A DNA stretch of 64,000 nt from Fragilariopsis cylindrus CCMP1102. Lineage: Eukaryota > Bacillariophyta > Bacillariophyceae > Bacillariales > Bacillariaceae. A program made the position numbers and the translations under genes. How positions within the stretch are numbered: the first letter of the stretch is position 1; the number at the start of each line of letters is the position of its first letter. Shown piece by piece: positions 1-9,595 of the stretch. The stretch covers positions 1 to 64,000 of the forward strand of contig FMBT01000420.1 in assembly GCA_900095095.1 (NCBI GenBank), written 5' to 3'. The notes beneath the pieces were generated by a model. The model ran no database searches, was not told the origin of the DNA, and saw nothing but the letters and a program-made list of their open reading frames with translations.

Positions 1-273
1 GAACTTGGTCGTTGGGCACTAGCGTCCTCGTATCTAATCTACGCCATGATGATACCAGCTATCGCAACGGCTCCACGCTGGGCACGATGTCCACCGACGT
101 TCATGTTTGCATTTCACATGATGTACGCGTTAACTTACCACGAAGCGAGGCTCATCGCACCAACGCCGTACCCAACTGAAAATGTTGTCATTCACTCGAT
201 AGTTAGCATTGGAATGCTTCTCCTCATTGCATTGCCCGAGCCTCAAGCTGCCACCAAAATTAAGGGTGAATAA
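1..273 (+). CDS. 3' end of an unknown multi-pass membrane protein (cut by window edge)
   Basis: The reading frame is open from base 1 to a TAA at 271-273, giving the last 90 residues of a protein whose start lies outside the window. The piece is hydrophobic, with two likely membrane segments: one around YLIYAMMIPAIATAP near residues 11-25 and one around IVSIGMLLLIALP near residues 70-82. Between them is a run rich in His, Tyr and Met. I do not recognise the family. The frame could be one exon of a longer gene. It converges on the minus-strand prenyltransferase about 95 bases downstream. Confidence 0.5.
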   Translation, partial: ELGRWALASSYLIYAMMIPAIATAPRWARCPPTFMFAFHMMYALTYHEARLIAPTPYPTENVVIHSIVSIGMLLLIALPEPQAATKIKGE

Positions 274-368
274 ATACATACATGTAGCATACAGCATTCT
301 TTTACAACGTGAAGGGTGAAGTTCCTATAGAAAATTTTAATAAATTTGAGTACAAATATACAAAATAA

Positions 369-925
369 CTACTGTCCAAATCTACGTTTTCTTCTCGAGT
401 ACTCTTGAAGAATATCCATCATATCATCACGTGTTACAGCAGGCCAATGCTTTTCAATAAATATTAACTCACTGTACGCAACTTGCCACAATAAAAAATT
501 ACTCAATCGCCTTTCTCCAGACGTACGAATTAATAAATCTGGATCAGGAACAGAACATGTCCCCGTCAACATTTCCTTTGACAGTATCTCTTCATCAATG
601 TCTGAAACAGAACTAATGTCACCACTCATAATTTTTTTTGCTACAGATCGACAAGCATTCACAATATCACCACGACCACCGTAGCTTACACATAAATTTG
701 ATGTCATCCCACTACCATGCCTCGTTTCTCTCTCCAACTCATGAAACTTTTCTTGTACAAATGTTGGTAACTTTTCTGGTGCTGATGATAAAACTTTTAC
801 TTGTATACGTTTCTTTTTTTCGACTCGATTAAAATTTCATTTGATTGCGTTGCGTTACAAAAATATCCATTAGTAAATCAATTTCTGATTGTCACGATTC
901 CAATTTTCTGTACTAAATGCATAGA
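369..925 (-). CDS. cis-prenyltransferase (dehydrodolichyl / undecaprenyl diphosphate synthase family), C-terminal exon
   Basis: The family condenses isopentenyl diphosphate onto farnesyl diphosphate to build polyprenyl carriers such as dolichol. The minus strand shows the motif VYAFSTENWNR just inside the exon, then SYGGRGDIV, and near the C-terminus PDPDLLIRTSGERR followed by SNFLLWQVAYSEL, all hallmarks of this fold. The exon probably starts at 925 after a CTCACAG acceptor preceded by a CTAAC branch-like site. Between the STENW motif and the APEKLP segment the frame changes near 883, 831 and 814. Each change fits one missing base in a homopolymer (the last two in a run of 4 and a run of 7), so the gene may be intact. 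The N-terminal DGNRR substrate-binding part was not found with confidence; a GTAAGT donor near 1102 hints at an upstream exon. Confidence 0.8.
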
Positions 926-1084
926 CTGTGAGTACTTGAACAACATTTTCCGGCACAAATTAAATAAGTTAGAATTGCACTAAACCGAACGAACGAACGG
1001 GAACAACGTTGAACTATTGTTACGTTATATCTGTATCCTTGTATTCCTAATAAATGTAACGTAACGTCAACGTAATAACGTAAC

Positions 1085-1102
1085 GTAACGTACACGCACT
1101 TA
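1085..1102 (-). other. possible splice donor of an upstream prenyltransferase exon
   Basis: On the minus strand the sequence ATGAG followed by GTAAGTGCG is a good splice donor, about 180 bases upstream of the acceptor used for the cis-prenyltransferase exon. The expected upstream exon would carry the DGNRR motif. I could only find a loose candidate (LGNNRN), which is not enough to call it. Confidence 0.25.
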
Positions 1103-1167
1103 CCTCATATGATGTGTATATGGTTTCGATTGTTTCCCAATGATATAGATATATCTTTCATTTAATA

Positions 1168-1198
1168 CTATTATTATTATTATTATTATTATTATTAT
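1168..1198. repeat. (ATT)n microsatellite
   Basis: About ten uninterrupted ATT units lie in the spacer between the prenyltransferase and the unknown acidic gene. It has no visible coding role. Confidence 0.9.
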
Positions 1199-1222
1199 GA
1201 TATTCCGTCGCGTGCGTCGTCC

Positions 1223-1954
1223 TCATCTCATTTTTGTTACAAAAGACATAATACCAGTTACATCTTTTGCATCAAATACTAATCCATTAATTATTAAAGT
1301 TTGAGGTGTCAGATCATTGTTTTCATCTGCAACTAGTTCTAAAAAGTCTGTCAATACCATGTCATGTTCATCACCTACTGCATGTCCCTGTCCCCATCCC
1401 AATGGCAGCGGTCCAATATCTGCATGCACACATTCGATTGGACCGCTGCCATTGGGACGGGGAGTAATATTATGATTTAAGTGTATATATTCCATTCGAT
1501 TTTCCTCATCATAAAGACCCGCGAAATTAATATTTAGATCATCTATATTGAATCGTTGTACGACGACTCCACCCAATCGTATTTCAATTTCACCTAATGA
1601 ACTTAATGGCAAATCATAATAGCTACTACCATCATTATCAAAAGTCTAAGACAATGTCACCATCATCATCATCATCATCATATCGTTCAGCATTTCTGAA
1701 TATTCTTCATAATAGACAGGTGAACCATCCACACCTGTAATCTGTACAAGTAATCGTTCATTTTCAGATTCTGTTAGTCTAGATTGTAATGCATCATTTA
1801 TATCTTTCATTCCATCTATTATCCTGTCTCTAAGGGAAGCACCAACGAATGGTGCTAAATCTGATCCGGACTGTGTGTCGTCGTGTGTTTCTTTTGTCAC
1901 AACAGCTGTTGATGTTGATGTTAATACACTGTTGCTCGTTTCAGGTGCTGCTTC

Positions 1955-1994
<40 letters not shown>

Positions 1995-2143
1995 GAAGCA
2001 ACAAATAATGAAGAAAGACCACTGACCGGATAATAAATTTACATTGTTACAGACTGTATTATAGACTGATAAAATTGATGCAAACAAGAGACATAAAATT
2101 GATTCTGTTACTTTCAAAATCTTAGTATCGTTGTTATTATTAT

Positions 2144-2174
<31 letters not shown>

Positions 2175-2364
2175 ATCAGCAGAGTATCCTCTTGTTTGCC
2201 TTCTTGGCATGATTGCCGTCGTCCTCCATCGTCGCGTCACTGATGACTACTTTATTTCCAAGTTTATGATGTGCGTGTGGATCAGGTGTGGCTGTGATGA
2301 TGTACGATGTAGCAGGACTGCCTTCTAGATGCGTTTGTGTGATGAGGGGATGATGGATCTGATT
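1223..2364 (-). CDS. unknown acidic, Ser/Asn-repeat protein (at least two exons)
   Basis: The minus strand carries a mostly continuous coding signal I cannot assign. A first part (about 2364-2111) begins MSNQIHHPLITQT and runs into poly-Ser and poly-Asn encoded by triplet repeats. A likely intron (about 2110-2027, GTAACA to CAG) leads to a second part with another Asn run, then SDLAPFVGASLRDRIIDGMK and a conserved-looking C-terminal domain containing LGEIEIRLGGVVVQRFN and TLIINGLVFDAKDVTG. A TAG at 1646 interrupts the second part. The neighbouring frame there reads as an Asp run followed by GDIVLDF, and the shift into it fits a missing A near 1693-1695, so a frame error is more likely than a true stop. 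The first part also changes frame near 2195. A near-perfect hairpin lies at 1392-1462. Confidence 0.5.
1392..1462. repeat. 26-bp inverted repeat inside a coding region
   Basis: The left arm (1392-1417) and right arm (1437-1462) are reverse complements at 25 of 26 positions, separated by 19 bases. The core of the left arm is CCCAATGGCAGCGGTCCAAT. Both arms are translated in the unknown minus-strand protein, as PRPNGSGPIE and IGPLPLGWGQ. Confidence 0.9.
1957..1993. repeat. (ATT)n microsatellite encoding poly-Asn on the minus strand
   Basis: About twelve ATT units lie within the unknown acidic gene and are read on the minus strand as AAT codons (Asn). Length variation here would keep frame. Confidence 0.85.
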
Positions 2365-2925
2365 TGACACAATTTTTTATTTTAATTCGCCGAAACACGC
2401 TAGGGTGAACATGGTCTAAAGCTACTTCAGTACTAAATTTAAAAATGCTTTACCGTATATTTTTCACCTCTCTCATTCGTGCTGGCGGAAACACGAATGC
2501 GTAAAATAAGAATTTGCCCCAACAAAAATAATAAACACAACACTATTTTACCACTCGAGTCGGACAACACGATTCGCCAAGAATCAATATCCGTACATAC
2601 AGTAGCACGCAACATTTCGCATTAACCCATGAGTAAAGCTCCACATTCACAACTCAAACAATAGTACAGTACTGGGAACTTGTAAACTTGTAAGAGTTAT
2701 CAGTAACTAAGTACTACTACGCCAAACAGCTTATTTGACGATTGTCTGTAGAGTTGCGATATTGTTGAGGCTTCTTGGGTTCTGGAGGGATTCAGCAATC
2801 ATAGACCAGTCGAATTTTGAGACGACAAAAAAAAAGTCTTTCGCCGCTGAACACAGTCCCGAACTAGCATACTGCCTTCATCAACGATCGGTTCAATTTT
2901 CTATTTACTTTATTTTACCTCCACG
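2365..2925. other. intergenic region between divergent genes
   Basis: This spacer lies between the minus-strand unknown gene and plus-strand VPS37, and must hold both promoters. I see AT-rich sequence with no convincing open frame or repeat and no clear TATA box. Confidence 0.5.
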
Positions 2926-4309
2926 ATGTTTTCTTGGTCCAACAACGACAAAAGTTCCACCTCATCTGCCAGAGTAAACTCGAGCTATCCCGGTCGACGG
3001 CTGCAAGCACAACGGGCTTCGGTTACATCAACAACAGCAACTTCGATAGAAGGCTCTATACGTCCTCCCTCTAATCAACAACCACACACCCGAAAACAAC
3101 ATTTGACTTCATACATCGAGGACCCTACATTACAACGTTCCACCCGACGTGTTTCTTCTGGTATGTAGTACAGTGTAGTGTAGCGTAGTGAATTATATAA
3201 ATTATGTCTTTGCTACTGTTTGATTGATTCATTATTTATTCAGCTCTATTTGAAAATTCGCAAAAACTGACTTGTTTATTTCTTCATTACACAAACACAA
3301 ATACGAAAAAAAAATAGACGACACAACGTATGATACAGTCTTTCAAACTACGAAGGGGGATACATTGATATTGCGTGTGAATATACCGTTGGGGAGCAGC
3401 TTTGCGGCTTTTTGTCCCGTTATGACATTAGCGGGGGTTAGGGTTCGTCATTCTTGGATCAACGATACATCATCGTCGGCTATGAGAATTATCGGTTATA
3501 ATCCAATTCAATCCGAAAGTGCATGGAACGATTCCAAGTTGTTACTAGGAGCAGCCGTCCATGATGTTGTGAAACATTTCCAATTAAATCCTCCACTAAT
3601 ATTAGAAATTACAGATAAGGGATTACAATCGATTCAAATTAATAATAAGAAGGCAACGAATGGTAGCAGGACGCCGACACGAACTCCGACACGAACGCCA
3701 CCCCGCAGTGGTAACGTTATCATCAGCAACAACAATGATGATGCACCTCCCAGTTATAATATTGTGGCGGACGAATCATCTACACCGGCACCGGAAGTTC
3801 CTATGCCACGGGTACCGCTGAAGTATCCAGAAACAGATAATTTATCTAGAGAGGAATTGGACGATATGTTAAGTGACGATTTAGAGTTCAAGGCTTTCGT
3901 TCACAGATTGAAAATTTTCGGTGAGATATTTACCGTCGGATCAAGTAGACTTGATGAAAATGTTGTCGTGGCGAAAGAGAATTTAGAACAAGAAACGAAA
4001 TGGAAGGCATTAAAAAGTGAAGTGAAAGATCTTCAAGAGACACTCAAATCTAAATTAGACAATTATTCGAAATTAGAAGATAAACAAAATGCTATCTGTG
4101 CTCCACCCGATAAAAATTCAACGCTACGGAAACTTCATAAGGCAAAGAAAGAAGCCTTTGATGAATCAGAAAAAATCGCTGAAGAATGGGTAGACGATGG
4201 TGGTGGTAACGTCGACGATTTCTGCAAACGATTTTTAGAGCGACGGATAATACATCATACACGTGCCGCCAAAATGGAAATATTACAGAACAACAATCAA
4301 CATCAATAA
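2926..4309 (+). CDS. VPS37: VPS37-like ESCRT-I subunit (Mod(r) domain), two exons 2926-3160 and 3318-4309
   Basis: VPS37 is the ESCRT-I subunit that joins TSG101 and VPS28 in sorting ubiquitinated cargo at endosomes. Exon 1 encodes a Ser/Thr-rich leader. The intron 3161-3317 (GTATGT to ATAG) splits an Asp codon and restores frame exactly. The second exon begins with a compact domain (residues about 80-190, with GDTLILRVNIP and VRHSWINDTSS) that could be a UEV-like fold as in animal VPS37A. It is followed by a Pro/Thr linker and a C-terminal Mod(r) helical hairpin with YPETDNLSREELDDML and FVHRLKIF. The protein is about 408 aa. The UEV assignment is inference; the Mod(r) call is firm. Confidence 0.8.
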
Positions 4310-5065
4310 CGTAGTGTAATTACTATAGAGAATTATAGTACGTACGACATTGTAGGAGTATCATACTATTGTTGAGAATGAAAGAAAAGAAATAGTAACT
4401 TGAAACCATTATCTGTTTTATTGTAATCGGCATGGTGTATCGGCCCTCTATTTGGCGCAGTCTTTTGAGATATTACATGTTAATCGTCACAAACATCCAC
4501 GCACATAGAATGATTCTAGCCAATGTGTAGAATTTTTGATTATTGTAATACCATAACAAAAGGTAATGGCTGATATTTTGAGATATCAATATTATTTTTG
4601 GTAATACCGTAGCAGTATTATAGATTCTTTTGTTTCATTTACAGTACACTGTATCTTGACATATGTCATAGTGTGTAACAAGATACGGCGTTGCCACTAC
4701 AGTTCTAGTTAGCCAACTACATATCGACAAAACATGCATCTATAGATGAAACAGACAAAGAGTAATTTATTCATATTGTTTTGAGAATTATAGTAAGGAA
4801 AAAAAAGAGCGAGGGACAGACCATACCGGTAAAAATCGGAATGTAATTTTTCCACAAACTTCGACTTAAAATTGCTAGACAATAATAACAATTGACAATA
4901 CAGTACACCACAATAAGAGAGAGAGAGAGATAGAGAGAGAATCGGTTGTACAGTTCTATATTCAACATAGCAAAACCTTCTTGTTCACAAGGCGTACCAT
5001 GACGTCGATTCAATTAAATCTAAAGCCTTCATCAAATCCAACGGCGTCGACGTCGGCTGAGACAA
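4310..5065. other. intergenic region upstream of SMU1
   Basis: A 750-base spacer between tandem genes. It contains a (GA)n tract at about 4917-4940 close to the SMU1 start. An ATG near 4999 opens a different frame and overlaps the SMU1 start, so it is a possible upstream open frame. I see nothing else. Confidence 0.5.
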
Positions 5066-7051
5066 ATGGCTCTTACCCCAAAGTTGGAGCGTTTAATGGA
5101 AGGCGAGTTCTCGATTGAAGCTGGTGACGTCTTGTGCTTAATCATGGGTTTTTTAACCTCACAGGGACTTCACGAATCTGCGAGGATTCTTCGTAAGGAA
5201 TCAGGGATTGGATTCAATAACGGAGTAATCCAGAAAGGATTAGTTGCTTCATCGATACGTCGGGGAGAATGGGGTTCCGTCATCCGAGCTACATTTTTAC
5301 TCGATGACAGCAACAGCAACAAAGAAGAAATTGGCAACAACAACGGTTCCATATCTGCAAGAATATCAGAACAGGTCATACTGGAATTGGCGGAAGAAGA
5401 CAAAAATTTGAACCTGGCGTATAGCTTGCTTAAGGTTCACAGAGATGCTTTAGATCGAGTACATGAAGAAACGGACTCGTCCGAAGAACAAAAAGAGGCC
5501 GCCGAGGAAAAAGGGAAAAAGAAACGACGATCAAAATCGAAAACATTATCGTCGTCTAGCACCCGTCTGACAAAGGCGAGGTCTTTGGAACAAAAATTAG
5601 CAGAAATTGCAGCAAATCCGAATAAATTTTCAAATACCGAAACAAGACAAATGATATTATTTCCTCAACGATCCAAACAGCAACGCCGAGAGGACTTGGC
5701 ACTAAATGTAGAAGATCAACGTGAAATTCCTTTGAACCGATTGCCGACCTTGATTCAGCAGGCCATGAAATGGCAAAGTTATACTGGTCAGCTGCCGTGG
5801 ATTAAAGAAGTATACGAAAACGTCGCCGACGTCGATGTTGACAATAAAAAGAAACGACGCAAACGCAAGAGGTACGATTTGGTCATGGGAGAAGTTGCTG
5901 GGGATCAAAATATTTCGGTAGGAGACGCATCTACTGGTATAAGTAATGATTATGATGGAGTAGATGAGATTCCTCAAGACACCATGTCCAAGGTAAAATT
6001 TGGAAAAAATGCTGTCTGCGAGTCCGCGATCTTCTTTTCTCGCGGACTAATAACAGGCTCATCAGATTCACTAATAGAAATATGGGATGCAGGATGCTCT
6101 TATAAGGACTTGAACACGAAGGATTATCCCTATCAGAAAGAAAATGTAATGGGTCACACAGACGCATCAGTACTTTGTATGGCGATTAGCAACGATAACG
6201 AAATCCTTGTTTCTGGTGATTCTGTCGGCAAAGTTAAGATATGGAAGCTTTCCACTGGCTCATGCCTAAGGCAATATCAAGCCCATGATACATCTGTAAC
6301 AGCTTTGTCGCTATCGAGAGATGCTTCTCGAGTCTTGACAGGGTGTAAAAGTGGATTGTGTCGGGAGTTTGGAATTGTGACACAAAATTTATTGCAAGTG
6401 TACGAGGGACACACGTCGTACATTCACGCATGTCATTATGCTTTAGATTGGAAGTTAAATGGTGACAACAATGCACAAACGTCGGCGACAGAGGGATGGG
6501 TCGTTACATCATCTGCAGATGGAACGGTTCGAGTGTGGAATAAAGGTTTGGCTATTAGGATAATACAACCTCCATCGGATCTCAAATCAGTGACAGCACT
6601 TCAGAGAGGAAAGATGTTTTCGATGGTGGTCGATCCAACCCAAGTTATGGCAGAATGCCCGGCCATTCACAGCTTATTGGTAGTCCCCGGTGAGGAAAGT
6701 CGAATGTTAATAATTCCACGAGCTTCCACGGCCTTCCTTGTAAACTTGGAGGGTGCCGTCCTACAAGTATATAATGCAGAAAGCTCCGAATCTGTGTTTT
6801 TGGCTGCTTCACTCACCGTGTCCGTGGTCTATCTTGCATCTTCAACGGGAGATTGCTTAGTCTTTTCTTTGCAGACGGGAAAGCTTCTACAAACCATTCA
6901 TAATTTTGCACTAGATAGTACTTCGAAAACAAATGAACATCGAACGGCAGAGATTTCAGCTTTGATCCATCACCCTTACAAACCATCTATTTTAGCTGCA
7001 TATTCGAATGACAAGACACAGAAGAAAGGAGTGTTGACAGTATGGAAATAA
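5066..7051 (+). CDS. SMU1: SMU1-like spliceosome-associated WD40 protein
   Basis: SMU1 acts with RED in activating the B complex of the spliceosome. The single-exon 661-aa protein has the expected order: an N-terminal LisH/CTLH region (residues about 12-110, with LCLIMGFLTSQGLHESARIL), a basic Lys-rich linker (about 150-175), the family-specific segment LNRLPTLIQQAMKWQ near residue 225, and WD40 repeats from about 310 to the end (for example VLVSGDSVGKVKIWKLSTG-like and VTSSADGTVRVWN blades). Animal SMU1 is about 513 aa; the extra length is in the linker. The start was chosen because the LisH follows directly and no in-frame upstream ATG is visible. Confidence 0.93.
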   Translation: MALTPKLERLMEGEFSIEAGDVLCLIMGFLTSQGLHESARILRKESGIGFNNGVIQKGLVASSIRRGEWGSVIRATFLLDDSNSNKEEIGNNNGSISARISEQVILELAEEDKNLNLAYSLLKVHRDALDRVHEETDSSEEQKEAAEEKGKKKRRSKSKTLSSSSTRLTKARSLEQKLAEIAANPNKFSNTETRQMILFPQRSKQQRREDLALNVEDQREIPLNRLPTLIQQAMKWQSYTGQLPWIKEVYENVADVDVDNKKKRRKRKRYDLVMGEVAGDQNISVGDASTGISNDYDGVDEIPQDTMSKVKFGKNAVCESAIFFSRGLITGSSDSLIEIWDAGCSYKDLNTKDYPYQKENVMGHTDASVLCMAISNDNEILVSGDSVGKVKIWKLSTGSCLRQYQAHDTSVTALSLSRDASRVLTGCKSGLCREFGIVTQNLLQVYEGHTSYIHACHYALDWKLNGDNNAQTSATEGWVVTSSADGTVRVWNKGLAIRIIQPPSDLKSVTALQRGKMFSMVVDPTQVMAECPAIHSLLVVPGEESRMLIIPRASTAFLVNLEGAVLQVYNAESSESVFLAASLTVSVVYLASSTGDCLVFSLQTGKLLQTIHNFALDSTSKTNEHRTAEISALIHHPYKPSILAAYSNDKTQKKGVLTVWK

Positions 7052-7501
7052 GGAAAATCTTTGATTGGAAATAGTTCTGAAGTAGTGCACATCTACAAAA
7101 ATAACATAGTAATTCATTAAATTCTACCGTTAGATAAGAACTTCTGTTGTCGTCATTCCCTACATATAAGACGCTAAGTTGCTACTGGTAGTATTTTATA
7201 TTGTGTGATCTACTGAGATAAGTAGAAGCCAATGCTATAACAAACATATGTTCTAAAGTACAAATAGGATTGATTAGATCCAATATCAACATGAAATTGA
7301 AATGCACAATTTTCTTTTCTCTTCAAGTATATTTTTAGATTTTTTTGTCGTGGTTATTGTTTTCATTTTTTTGGGATTATATATATCATTATTTCAAAAT
7401 TGGTTTTTCTTTTGTTGTTTTAAAATTATCTACCGTAGCACATTATCTATTTCTCTGTCGCCCGCATTTTATTCTGTACGTTTTCTCGCTCTCGATTTAC
7501 T
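7052..7501. other. convergent 3' region
   Basis: This spacer lies between the ends of SMU1 (+) and the TEX264-like gene (-). It is T-rich with no coding signal. It should hold both polyadenylation regions. Confidence 0.5.
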
Positions 7502-8599
7502 CTAAAGTTCTTCGTCTCCTGTCGTCGTCGTTGTTGTTTTAGTTTCCGATGTGATCAAGTATTTTTTGATTCGACGTGCACCATTCTTCAATATTTCAAA
7601 CAATTCAAAAGATTTCTCTCCAATTGATTCTAAATATTTGTCCATCGGTGGTTGTCCAACTAAAAAATCACTCCCCTGGACTAAGGGAACATAATGAGTA
7701 CAATATCCATCTCCTTCACTACATTGGGAAATGATGACGGGAACATTGCCTGCTTCACCCTTTTCTTCGCCCAATACCCTCATTGCTGGAATGATCTGCA
7801 GAAAGGATAAAAAATAGAAATGATAAAGTAAAAGTGAGATGTTAGGAAGCAATTTTCTTGCCACATGATACAGAAGACACGATAGAAATAATACGAAAAA
7901 AATCCAATATAAAAAACAGAAACGACAAAATAAAGGAAAGGAAAGGAAAATAGAAAATAGACCTACCTTGTAGGAGAATACTAGACCCGACAAGAATCCA
8001 TTTGTAAATGGAAATCGTACAGCCAAAGAATTCACCGATGGTAAGTTGACATATTTGTATACTGTTTGTTCGAATACATCAGATGCCTTCTTATCCGATT
8101 CAGGTTCATCACTGTGGATTAAAGCTTGTCGTTCAATTTCAGGATTGTGGTCGAAAAGTGGATCGCAATACTTTTCTTTCTCAATGCCATCAGGTACCAA
8201 TACGCCGGTCATCCAACGTGTATATGCACCTCCAATAATCTCAGGATTATCCAAATACATGTGATAAACTCTTTCTTCGGCAATATTCCTTTTCTCTTTG
8301 TTGGTAAGTTTCTTGTCATTCTCATCATACACATCCTCGGGAAGAAGATCGTACACATGTTTTCTAATTCTTCTCCCAAGTCCCAATGATGCTACGTAAT
8401 CTCGTGCCACAAATTTATAACAGAAGTTTCCACCAGGGAATGGCATTTCAACAGTTTCGATTTTCACGAGTAGACCAGAAATGTACAACGAATATAGGAA
8501 CCATGATGCCATGATGGAACAAATTACCAAAAATTGTTGCCTTCTAGCTGGGGAATCTCTTGACTCGGACATCGTTAATTCATGATAATTCAATACCAT
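7502..8599 (-). CDS. TEX264-like membrane protein (ER-phagy receptor family), exons 8599-7967 and 7795-7502
   Basis: TEX264 is a single-pass ER membrane protein with a GyrI-like domain that in animals binds ATG8 proteins to drive ER-phagy. Here one N-terminal membrane segment (VICSIMASWFLYSLYISGLL, residues about 25-44) is followed by the GyrI-like domain. Matches include GGNFCYKF, AVRFPFTNGFLSG and, after the intron, YCTHYVPLVQGSDFLVGQP, which correspond to the TEX264 FPYTT and CPLARQGDFYVP segments. The intron 7796-7966 (GTAGGT to TGCAG) is 171 nt and has no stop, so retention would keep frame and insert a hydrophobic stretch. The C-terminal tail has an acidic FELFEIL stretch that could serve as an ATG8-interacting motif. 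About 308 aa after splicing. Confidence 0.75.
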   Translation of the reverse strand: MVLNYHELTMSESRDSPARRQQFLVICSIMASWFLYSLYISGLLVKIETVEMPFPGGNFCYKFVARDYVASLGLGRRIRKHVYDLLPEDVYDENDKKLTNKEKRNIAEERVYHMYLDNPEIIGGAYTRWMTGVLVPDGIEKEKYCDPLFDHNPEIERQALIHSDEPESDKKASDVFEQTVYKYVNLPSVNSLAVRFPFTNGFLSGLVFSYKVGLFSIFLSFPLFCRFCFLYWIFFVLFLSCLLYHVARKLLPNISLLLYHFYFLSFLQIIPAMRVLGEEKGEAGNVPVIISQCSEGDGYCTHYVPLVQGSDFLVGQPPMDKYLESIGEKSFELFEILKNGARRIKKYLITSETKTTTTTTGDEEL

Positions 8600-9595
8600 T
8601 TTTTTGGAACTTTTTGTTGATGAATATATATATATAACAGATAGAAATAAGTTGAGAACTTCTTTTTATGAAAGGAAATGATTATGATCTATCTTCGTCG
8701 ACGACAGCTAAGTTTTATGCGTAACGAGATCGATGATGTTTTTTTTAGGTGCATTCACTTATATCATAAACTTTGTCGTCGTCGTTGTTGTCGTTGTTGT
8801 CGATTTGATGCTCATTTCGTTTTCATACCCATCACACACTCGTCATACGAACAATTACTAGTACTACTACGACAAGTTCAGTTCTGAAATGCGGAAGATT
8901 AAGAAATGATGCGGGAGGCATGCATGAAGACAGGGCCTTCCGGCACTGTAAATATTGTGGGGGTTGGTCGCAAATTAATAATCATGTTTATTTTTGCAAA
9001 AGCGGTACCCCATACCTGCTTTATTACAAAGCGGGTATCAAAAGCGGGTACCCTTACCCGCATTTTTACTTAGCGTGTTCTACGTAAAGCGGGTACCCCT
9101 ACCCGCTTTTTAGGGAAGCGGGTATGGAAATTATTTTATACAGATTCATTGAAAACTTTAAAAAAAATACAGACAGTATTCAAAACCTCACTCTGATGAA
9201 CAATCCTTGGTAAAAGAAGTACACTTGAAGTTGTTATTATACAAATGCAAAAATGTAGAAAGAATAGGTACAATGTAGGCTGGATCCATAATAATTAACA
9301 TACCTCAATTAACCAAATTATCCCAGTTTTGTGGTTATAACTAGGCTTTTAAAACTAAAGAAATGCTATCAAAAACCAGATGATTCGTTGTGATAATTTT
9401 GTGTTATATTATAGTACAAAATTTTACTACAATTAGATGTAAGCAACGGCATTATTTTGTCGAGGAACGTGTGCCGTATTAAATTGAATACCAATCATTC
9501 TATTTCGATGTCATGGTCCAAAAATAACGCCGGGTTGTTGAATTCAAATTAGTTTGTTTTGAAGTTTTTAATCTCCTTCATTTTCGCCTTCAGAA
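8600..9595. other. intergenic region with palindrome cluster
   Basis: About 1 kb between two minus-strand genes, holding the promoter of the TEX264-like gene and the 3' region of the coiled-coil gene. Apart from the hairpin cluster at 8998-9127 I see no coding sequence. Confidence 0.5.
8998..9127. repeat. cluster of GCGGGTA...TACCCGC hairpins
   Basis: Three inverted repeats and two lone half-sites share one motif. The best has 10-bp arms AAAGCGGGTA (9086-9095) and TACCCGCTTT (9100-9109) around a CCCC loop. A second lies at 9044-9061 with 7-bp arms, and a degenerate one at 8998-9022. Single AAGCGGGTAT half-sites lie at 9030-9040 and 9117-9126. Confidence 0.85.

Noticed and set aside
1646-1660. 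A 15-nt GT...AG segment that exactly removes an in-frame TAG, as if a tiny intron
   Set aside because: The other introns are 80 nt or more. The neighbouring frame across the same ATG/GAT repeat reads as an Asp run plus GDIVLDF, which fits a homopolymer frame error better.
2131-2328. Plus-strand frame starting with a run of 14 Leu, resembling a signal peptide
   Set aside because: The Leu run is the reverse of the Ser-codon triplet repeat in the minus-strand gene.
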